Origin: Neisseriaceae bacterium PsAf
GTDB taxonomy: Bacteria > Pseudomonadota > Gammaproteobacteria > Burkholderiales > Neisseriaceae
Direction: 5' to 3'
Assembly: GCA_017114885.1 (NCBI GenBank)
Contig: WNLJ01000018.1
Location: 1-33,275, forward strand
Length of the DNA stretch: 33,275 nucleotides
The notes below the pieces were generated by a model that made no database searches, was not told the origin of the DNA, and saw only the letters and a program-made list of their open reading frames with translations. The translations under genes were made by a program, and so were the position numbers. Within the stretch, counting starts at the first letter, position 1; the number at the start of each line of letters is the position of its first letter. This document shows positions 27,712 to 33,275 of this stretch, piece by piece.

Positions 27712-28607
27712 TAGAAAAATTCTTTCTGCTCAGATGTGAGCGCCTCAAAGGTAATATGGGCAAATCTTTGCATGGTTGGCAAGGCACCAAAACTCCACAC
27801 CGCAGGTAGAATACGATAATTTTCTTTTTGGCTAAAAGGTAAATAAGCCCAAATGGAATTATTTTCTAACTTAGTATTAATAAAGACTGGATAAGGTTTA
27901 ATAATAAACAACATAGTATCTTTGGGAAGCTCTGCTAATTGAGCCATAGTGATGGTCGAATAGCCCCAATTATTGGTATTTTTTTTCTGCCAGGCATTAA
28001 CGATACCTAATTTTTTGAATACTTCATCATACAAACTATTTTGTCCATAGATTCTTAAGTGGCGATCATCTATAAACATTACTACCGCAATTGGTCGCTC
28101 AAATTTTTGTTGCTTTAATTTTTCTTTATAGTTTTCTAATAATTGTTCTGTCTTAATAATTAAATGATTTGCTAATTCAAATTGATTAATCGTTGCGGCT
28201 AAGATCTTGGTTGCATAAACTGTCTGATCCCAACTAATTCCTCGATCAGTAAAAAAATCAATTTCTTTGAGCTTGGTATTGGGTGAATATTTTGCAACGA
28301 ACTTGGGAAATAAGTCAGAATACCAAGAAGAAATAATCAAAATATCAGGTTGTAACTGTCGAATTAGTTCGGTATTAGGCGTTCCACGAGTACCAACATC
28401 TAATACTGAATCGGGTAAAAAAGGATATTCAACCCAGTTATTATAATGAATCTTATCCCCAACCCCTATTGGATAATAATTAAACTCAGCCAAAGTTTCA
28501 GCAATGGGCCAATCAATAGCAATAATACTTTTATCTGGCGCTGAATATAAAAAACAACCAACAAAGAAGGTTAAAATTCCCGTTATGAATATTTTAAAAT
28601 TAACCAC
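27711..28607 (-). CDS. fhuD: FhuD-like periplasmic siderophore-binding protein
   Basis: A 298-residue class III substrate-binding protein for ferric siderophores. Residues 1-22 form a hydrophobic export signal; FVGC ending at Cys18 is a loose lipobox, so it may be a lipoprotein. Family features are IIAIDWPIAETL near the mature start, GTRGTPNTELIRQLQPDILI, RIYGQNSLYDEVFKKLGI and a C-terminal WSFGALPTMQRF. These resemble FhuD and related hydroxamate binders. The start is GTG; an ATG two bases earlier is out of frame, and AGAAAG upstream is a modest ribosome site. It lies 33 bases after fhuC and overlaps fhuB by one base, giving the same C-D-B order as the E. coli fhu operon. The exact ligand cannot be read from the sequence. 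Confidence 0.85.
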   Translation of the reverse strand: MVNFKIFITGILTFFVGCFLYSAPDKSIIAIDWPIAETLAEFNYYPIGVGDKIHYNNWVEYPFLPDSVLDVGTRGTPNTELIRQLQPDILIISSWYSDLFPKFVAKYSPNTKLKEIDFFTDRGISWDQTVYATKILAATINQFELANHLIIKTEQLLENYKEKLKQQKFERPIAVVMFIDDRHLRIYGQNSLYDEVFKKLGIVNAWQKKNTNNWGYSTITMAQLAELPKDTMLFIIKPYPVFINTKLENNSIWAYLPFSQKENYRILPAVWSFGALPTMQRFAHITFEALTSEQKEFF

Positions 28608-28640
28608 ATTTATTCTTTCTGAAAATATATAATATATATA

Positions 28641-29414
28641 CTAGATTAAAGCATACTTTTTTCCTGTTTCCGGATGGTCTGCCAAGGTAATATCAACATT
28701 ATAAATAGCCTTTAAAATTTCAGGTTGCATAATATTTTCTGCTTGATCCTGATAAATAATGCGACCATGAGATAGAGCAATTAACTCGTGGCAATAATGG
28801 GCTGCAAAATTAATATTATGAATAATAATAATGACACCCATTTTAAATTCATCCACTAATTTCTGAATTAATTCCATGATTTCAATTTGATAAGCAATAT
28901 CCAAGGAAGCAAGAGGTTCATCTAATAGTAAAAATTCTGTTTGTTGAGCCAAACACATTGCTATCCAAACTCTCTGTCTTTCTCCACCTGACAAATTATC
29001 TACCATTTCATTTTCAAGGTGTAAAGTTCCTGTTTTTTGTAAAACATCTTGAATGATGCTTTCATCATCTACACTATTCTGACGTATCCCTGTTCTGGCA
29101 TATCTCCCCATTTTGACTAATTCGTAAGTCGTGAGCATGGTATGAGAAGGTAAATACTGAGGTAAATAAGCTACTTTCTTGGCATAGTCACGGTAGGAAT
29201 ATTTTTTTATTAATTGTTTATCTAAATAAATAGAACCTTCTGATATAGATTCCTGACGAGCTAATAGTTTTATCAAAGTTGACTTGCCCGAGCCATTGTG
29301 ACCAATAATGCCATATATTTTATTTCTACATAGTTGAAGATTAATTGCTTCTAAAATTACTTTTTTTTTGACACTAACACCAACTTCATCAAGAACAAAC
29401 ATCCAATACCCCAT
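28641..29414 (-). CDS. fhuC: FhuC-like ABC transporter ATPase for iron-siderophore import
   Basis: A 257-residue ATPase with all motifs in place: Walker A GHNGSGKST (38-46), Q-loop glutamine in YLPQYLP (86), signature LSGGERQRV (141-149), Walker B FLLLDEP (161-167) and the H-loop histidine in IIIHN (199). The LSGGERQRVWIAMCLAQ and DEPLASLDIAYQIE segments are typical of the FecE/FhuC/BtuD branch that powers siderophore and cobalamin import. It is first in the importer operon, divergent from the N-hydroxylase gene. The start could be the ATG at 29414 or the one at 29402, which gives MFVLDEV as the N-terminus and has GGGG upstream; the latter fits family length slightly better. Probably Fur-repressed through the site at 29481-29499. 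Confidence 0.92.
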   Translation of the reverse strand: MGYWMFVLDEVGVSVKKKVILEAINLQLCRNKIYGIIGHNGSGKSTLIKLLARQESISEGSIYLDKQLIKKYSYRDYAKKVAYLPQYLPSHTMLTTYELVKMGRYARTGIRQNSVDDESIIQDVLQKTGTLHLENEMVDNLSGGERQRVWIAMCLAQQTEFLLLDEPLASLDIAYQIEIMELIQKLVDEFKMGVIIIIHNINFAAHYCHELIALSHGRIIYQDQAENIMQPEILKAIYNVDITLADHPETGKKYALI

Positions 29415-29480
29415 CTTTTTTTACTTGCGCAGATATTTTTTTAAAATTAATATCATTTATACCCAGCGGCTATTATAAAT

Positions 29481-29499
29481 TATAATGATTATCGTTTCT
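29481..29499. promoter_or_regulatory. Fur-like box between fhuC and the N-hydroxylase gene
   Basis: TATAATGATTATCGTTTCT matches 13 of 19 positions of the Fur consensus, with the central TATAATGATTATC part strongest. It lies in the 112-base divergent region. Candidate -10 boxes are TACAAT (29501-29506) for the plus-strand operon and TATAAT read leftwards (29472-29477 or 29478-29483) for the importer operon. The site is placed to repress both. Confidence 0.65.
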
Positions 29500-29526
29500 A
29501 TACAATAATTAACATATGTGAGTTTT

Positions 29527-30828
29527 ATGCAAAATAACAATATTTATGATTTCATCGGCGTAGGTGTAGGACCTTTTAATTTAGGCCTTGCTTGTCTAAC
29601 TGAACCAATCAAAGAATTAAATGGTATTTTTTTGGATCAAATACAAGAATTTTCATGGCATCCTGGTTTATTAATTGAGGACGCCACTCTACAAATCCCT
29701 ATATTAGCTGATTTAGTTACCTTAGCGGATCCTACGAGTCCCTATAGTTTTCTCAATTATCTTAAAGAAAAAGGCGATATATATCGCTTTTATATTAAGG
29801 AAAATTTAACTATATTACGTTCTGAATACAGTGATTATTGCGATTGGGCTTTACAAAAATTATCAACAATTCGTTTAGAGCATCGCGTAGACGAAATTAT
29901 CTATCAAAAAAATGAGGATTGTTACCAAGTTTCTGGTCAAAATTTAAAAAACAAGCAGCCTTTTAAATTTTTAACCAAGAAACTAATTTTAGGCACGGGC
30001 ACTCAACCGAATATGCCTGATTTCATTAAGCAAGATAGCGATAATATTCAACACTCTGCTTATTATCTAAACTATAAAGATGATTTCATCAACAAAAAAT
30101 CTATCACCATCATAGGCAGCGGACAAAGTGCTGCTGAAATTTTTTATGATTTACTGATGGAGATTGATCAACACGAGTATGCACTTAATTGGATCACCCG
30201 TTCTCCAAGATTCTATCCTTTAGAATATTCAAAATTAACCCTAGAAATGACTTCTCCAGATTATGTTGATTATTTTTTTAGCCTACCAGCAGAGAAAAAA
30301 GATACTTTAATTCAAAAACAAGATAATCTTTATAAAGGCATTAATCGAACACTCATCAATGATATATTCGATTTACTCTATAGAAAAAACCTCAACCATT
30401 CTCTTCCTGTCAAAATTATTACCAATTCTGCTTTAACTGACGTGTCTAACCTCTCTGAAAATCTTTTTAAACTCAATTTCCAACACCAAGAATTGGAACA
30501 AAATTTTGAAGTCAATTCAGAAGCAGTTATATTGGCCACTGGGTACTCTTACCATTTGCCTAAGTTTATAGAACCATTACGTCAACATCTATTATGGGAT
30601 AAAAAAGACAGATTAGACGTACAAAGAAATTACAGTGTAGATCAGAAAAAAAATTCTGTTTTTATACAAAATATAGGTCTATATTCTCACGGCATAGCAA
30701 CACCAGATTTGGGAATGAGTGCTTATCGAAACAGTTATATCATTCGTGAGATAACCGGGAAAGATTATTATCCAATAGAAAAAAGAATTGCTTTTCAAAA
30801 TTTTTTCCCTAATGAGGCTTTTAAATAA
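29527..30828 (+). CDS. FAD/NADPH-dependent amine N-hydroxylase (lysine/ornithine/diamine; AlcA/IucD family)
   Basis: A 433-residue flavin monooxygenase of the siderophore N-hydroxylase family, which uses FAD, NADPH and O2 to hydroxylate the terminal amine of lysine, ornithine, putrescine or cadaverine, the first step to a hydroxamate. FAD-binding GVGVGPFN lies at 11-18, the substrate-side LVTLADPTSPYSFLNYL near 62-78, NADPH-binding GSGQSA at 196-201 and ATGY at 336-339. The C-terminal HGIATPDLGMSAYRNS is also typical. The ATG at 29527 is chosen because GTGAG precedes it and MQNNNIYDFIGVG matches where relatives start; a GTG at 29518 is possible. It heads a three-gene operon with the acyltransferase and the NIS synthetase, as in alcABC, which favours a diamine substrate, but sequence alone does not settle this. 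It is the only N-hydroxylase in the window. Confidence 0.92.
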   Translation: MQNNNIYDFIGVGVGPFNLGLACLTEPIKELNGIFLDQIQEFSWHPGLLIEDATLQIPILADLVTLADPTSPYSFLNYLKEKGDIYRFYIKENLTILRSEYSDYCDWALQKLSTIRLEHRVDEIIYQKNEDCYQVSGQNLKNKQPFKFLTKKLILGTGTQPNMPDFIKQDSDNIQHSAYYLNYKDDFINKKSITIIGSGQSAAEIFYDLLMEIDQHEYALNWITRSPRFYPLEYSKLTLEMTSPDYVDYFFSLPAEKKDTLIQKQDNLYKGINRTLINDIFDLLYRKNLNHSLPVKIITNSALTDVSNLSENLFKLNFQHQELEQNFEVNSEAVILATGYSYHLPKFIEPLRQHLLWDKKDRLDVQRNYSVDQKKNSVFIQNIGLYSHGIATPDLGMSAYRNSYIIREITGKDYYPIEKRIAFQNFFPNEAFK

Positions 30829-30832
30829 AAAC

Positions 30833-31417
30833 ATGAAAGAAAATCATTTTTTTGAGAAAACTTATCCAATAGGTATTTTCTCTTTAAAGGAAATTAGTAC
30901 TCAAGAGGATATTCTGATACTGGAACAGTGGTTAACGAGTGAACGTGCCAATTTTTGGAACATGCAACACTACACAACAGCAGATTTTATTCAATATTAT
31001 CAGGATATAAAAAATGATCCTGATAGAAGTGCCTACTTGGGTTATTTAGATAATACCCTCATTTTTATGGTTGAGTTATATAACCCTAAATTTGATGAAG
31101 TTAGTCAACACTATCCCGTTCAAAAAGGAGATATTGGCATGCACTTTTACATTAACCAGCCACAAAAAATTATCCCGGGTTTTTCTTTTACCGTGATTTC
31201 ATATATTTTAGACTTCTTGTTTCAAAATAAAAATAATCAAAGAGTTGTTGTTGAACCAGACAAACATAATACAAAAATCCATCCTTTAAATACACGAGCT
31301 GGGTTCAAATACGCTAAAGAAATCGAATTATCTTATAAAACAGCGTTACTTGCTTTTTGTACTAGAGAAGATTTTTATAAAACCCAATTAAACGAAAGTA
31401 AAAATGATGAAAAATAA
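30833..31417 (+). CDS. AlcB-type hydroxylamine acyltransferase (GNAT)
   Basis: A 194-residue GNAT protein of the siderophore acyltransferase family, about the usual length for AlcB and RhbD. Motifs are GDIGMHFYI (99-107), VVVEPDKHN (138-146) and the LNTRAGF stretch near 152-158, which form the acyl-CoA and substrate site in relatives. It should transfer a succinyl or acetyl group to the amine hydroxylated by the preceding enzyme. I chose the ATG at 30833, 4 bases after the hydroxylase stop. An in-frame ATG at 30812 would overlap the hydroxylase gene and has no ribosome site, but the chosen start also has a weak one. Its 3' end overlaps the NIS synthetase start by 14 bases, suggesting coupling. 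It differs from the longer acyltransferase in the NRPS operon. Confidence 0.88.
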   Translation: MKENHFFEKTYPIGIFSLKEISTQEDILILEQWLTSERANFWNMQHYTTADFIQYYQDIKNDPDRSAYLGYLDNTLIFMVELYNPKFDEVSQHYPVQKGDIGMHFYINQPQKIIPGFSFTVISYILDFLFQNKNNQRVVVEPDKHNTKIHPLNTRAGFKYAKEIELSYKTALLAFCTREDFYKTQLNESKNDEK

Positions 31418-33218
31418 GCAAAACAATCAGATTTATGCTGAAAGTATCCAATACCTAGAACAAGCACCATGGGATAAAATTAATCGTCATTTGGTCAAAA
31501 AAATCTTAACTGAATTCAGACATGAGAGAATCCTATCAATAGAATTAATTGATGAATCAGAAAATTTATACCTATTCTCACTTCCTGAACTATCTATCGA
31601 ATACCAATTTAAGGCAATCCCCTATTTTCTCAACCATTTAGAAATCGATGCAAACTCCATTGTTAAGAAAAAACAAGGAAAAGTTCAAGCTATTGATGCT
31701 AAAAAATTAATCTTAGAAATAAGAAATCAACTAGAAATATCAGATAAATTGTTACCAATTTATTTAGATGAAATTGCAGCTACCCTATCCAGTAGAGCTT
31801 ACAAAGAAGTAACACCAAGACCTTCAGCTAAAGAGTTACTTAAAGCTGATTTTCAAACCATAGAAAGCAGTATGGATGAAGGTCATCCTGTTTTCGTGGC
31901 CAATAATGGTAGAATTGGTTTTGATTCAATCGACTATCTATTATTTGCACCAGAGTGTGCCCATTTATCTCAACTGATATGGATTGCTGTTAACAAAAAT
32001 CGTACTGTATTTTCACATCATACATCATTAAATTACGAAACACTTATTCAAAAAGAGTTGTCTTCTGAATTAATTAATAAATTTCAAGAGAAGTTAGATT
32101 CATTATCGGTCAATTCTGAAGATTATTATTGGATGCCAGTACATGAGTGGCAATGGCGGGAAAAAATAACCACAAGATATGCTGGTGAAATCGCTTCTCA
32201 AGATATTATTTATCTGGGTGTTGGCGAAGATAGCTACCAACCACAACAGTCAATTCGTACTTTCTTTAATCACAGTCATCCTGAAAAATACTATGTAAAA
32301 ATGTCTTTATCAATTTTGAATATGGGCTTTATGCGAGGCTTATCTCCTTACTATATGAGTGGTACTCCTGAAATCAATGAATGGCTAGAAGAGTTAATTG
32401 GACAAGATAGCTTGTTAAAAGAATATGATTTTAGATTATTAAAAGAAATGGCGGCTATCGGTTTTAAAGACTTATTAATGGAAGAGGCAATTAAAGAAAG
32501 TATTCCTCAGAAAAAAATGTTGTCTGCTCTATGGCGGGAAAGCCCTATTCATAAAATCAGTCAGCAACAAAGCATTAAAAGCATGACTTCTTTATTACAT
32601 ATAGATAAGCATGGCAATAGTTTTTTAAATGAACTAATCCTAGCCTCTAATTTAAGCACCGAAAGATGGGTTGAAAAATTTTTACAAGCCTATTTCCTAC
32701 CTTTGCTACACTGCTTTTTTAAATATGATTTATTGTTCATGCCACATGCTGAAAACTTAATTCTTATTTTTGAAAATAATATTCCTGTTGGTGCGTTCAT
32801 GAAAGATATTGCAGAAGAAATTGGCATCGTCAATAGCGATATCAAAATTCCTGAATCCATTTCTAGAATTAAATATCAAATGACAGAAAGCACCAAACTT
32901 AATTATTTTTTCTTAGATATTTTTGATTCTATTTTTCGTTTTATTATACCGATACTGGATAGAGATTTAGGTTTTAAAGAAATAGAATTCTGGACCTTGG
33001 TTGGTAATCTCATAGAAACCCATCAAGAAAATCATCCTGAATTTAAAGAAAAATATCAAAGATACAACCTATTTATTGAATTTTTTGAGTTAAATGCTTT
33101 AAATCGACTTCAAATTAGAAACAATATACAAATGCTTGATTTATTAGATCAAGAAAGTAGTTATCAATTTGTCGGTAAACTAAAAAATCCATTGTTTTTA
33201 GCTAAATTTGGAAATTAA
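31404..33218 (+). CDS. IucA/IucC-family NIS siderophore synthetase (AlcC/DesD-like)
   Basis: A 604-residue NRPS-independent siderophore synthetase. These enzymes adenylate a carboxylate and join it to an amine or hydroxylamine. GHPVFVANNGRIGF (160-173) is the ATP-site motif in the form I associate with the type C branch (AlcC, DesD, PubC, BibC) rather than the GHPxHP form of citrate-using IucA. MPVHEWQW (244-251), SIRTFFNHSHPEKYYVKMS (283-301) and NMGFMRGLSPYYMSGTP (306-322) are conserved blocks, and PHAENLILIFEN near 440 is the C-terminal one. Type C enzymes oligomerise or close rings from N-hydroxy-N-succinyl diamines, so an alcaligin-, bisucaberin- or desferrioxamine-like product is the simplest reading. 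The start may be the ATG at 31404 or the next one at 31407. No decarboxylase to make the diamine is present here. Confidence 0.92.
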   Translation: MMKNKQNNQIYAESIQYLEQAPWDKINRHLVKKILTEFRHERILSIELIDESENLYLFSLPELSIEYQFKAIPYFLNHLEIDANSIVKKKQGKVQAIDAKKLILEIRNQLEISDKLLPIYLDEIAATLSSRAYKEVTPRPSAKELLKADFQTIESSMDEGHPVFVANNGRIGFDSIDYLLFAPECAHLSQLIWIAVNKNRTVFSHHTSLNYETLIQKELSSELINKFQEKLDSLSVNSEDYYWMPVHEWQWREKITTRYAGEIASQDIIYLGVGEDSYQPQQSIRTFFNHSHPEKYYVKMSLSILNMGFMRGLSPYYMSGTPEINEWLEELIGQDSLLKEYDFRLLKEMAAIGFKDLLMEEAIKESIPQKKMLSALWRESPIHKISQQQSIKSMTSLLHIDKHGNSFLNELILASNLSTERWVEKFLQAYFLPLLHCFFKYDLLFMPHAENLILIFENNIPVGAFMKDIAEEIGIVNSDIKIPESISRIKYQMTESTKLNYFFLDIFDSIFRFIIPILDRDLGFKEIEFWTLVGNLIETHQENHPEFKEKYQRYNLFIEFFELNALNRLQIRNNIQMLDLLDQESSYQFVGKLKNPLFLAKFGN

Positions 33219-33275
33219 CCTTGAACAAATTGACGCCGCATTCCCTCTCTTAGGCGTTAGCCAAGAGAAGGGTCA
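33208..33275 (+). CDS. Possible start of a further gene cut off by the right edge
   Basis: A frame opening with TTG at 33208 stays open to the window end and reads MEINLEQIDAAFPLLGVSQ and on. It overlaps the synthetase stop by 11 bases, as operon genes often do. There is no clear ribosome site, only about 22 codons are visible and I do not recognise the product. The same bases can form a hairpin, so this may not be coding. Confidence 0.2.
   Translation, partial: MEINLEQIDAAFPLLGVSQEKG
33243..33272 (+). other. Imperfect hairpin at the right edge, possibly a terminator or element end
   Basis: CCCTCTCTTAGGC (33243-33255) pairs with GCCAAGAGAAGGG (33260-33272) through 12 base pairs, a GTTA loop and two single bulged A residues. 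It begins 25 bases after the synthetase stop and is richer in G and C than its surroundings. The window ends too soon to see whether a T run follows. Confidence 0.4.

Overview
The window is very AT-rich chromosomal DNA (roughly one third G+C by eye) with Fur-box-like sites and FhuCDB-, AlcABC- and EntB-like proteins. This points to a low-GC Gram-negative proteobacterium, most likely gammaproteobacterial and perhaps host-associated; the genus cannot be fixed from the sequence. Apart from one decayed aldehyde dehydrogenase gene, everything readable concerns siderophore synthesis and uptake.

Layout. (1) Position 20 to the left edge, minus strand: the start of a cut-off gene with its own promoter, a weak Fur-like site and a strong ribosome site. 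(2) 177-23329, minus strand: a four-gene NRPS operon, read from right to left. NRPS-A is ArCP-Cy-A-T. It is followed by a GNAT siderophore acyltransferase, then the giant NRPS-B (C-A-T-C-A-T-E-C-A-T-C-A-T, 4637 aa), then NRPS-C (C-A-T-E). (3) 23351-23492: a divergent control region with a 16/19 Fur box, then an MbtH gene on the plus strand. (4) 24089-25627: a frameshifted aldehyde dehydrogenase pseudogene that keeps a good promoter, ribosome site and terminator. (5) 25759-29414, minus strand: a hydroxamate-type ABC importer in the order fhuC-fhuD-fhuB, with a fused double permease. (6) 29415-29526: a second divergent control region with a 13/19 Fur-like site. (7) 29527-33218, plus strand: an NIS operon resembling alcABC (amine N-hydroxylase, hydroxylamine acyltransferase, IucA/IucC synthetase). 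(8) The right edge holds an imperfect hairpin and possibly the start of another reading frame.

How the genes may work together (inference). The EntB-like first carrier and the cyclisation domain of NRPS-A predict an aryl-capped oxazoline or thiazoline. NRPS-B adds four residues, of which the second is epimerised and the third has a proline specificity code; NRPS-C adds a sixth residue, which is epimerised. No thioesterase ends the line. The single N-hydroxylase could serve two acyltransferases, one in each operon, so the NRPS product may carry hydroxamate groups, or two different siderophores may be made from one locus. Aryl-acid synthesis and activation genes, a diamine decarboxylase, a TonB receptor, an exporter and a phosphopantetheinyl transferase are not in the window. 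No tRNA, rRNA, complete insertion sequence or CRISPR array was seen.
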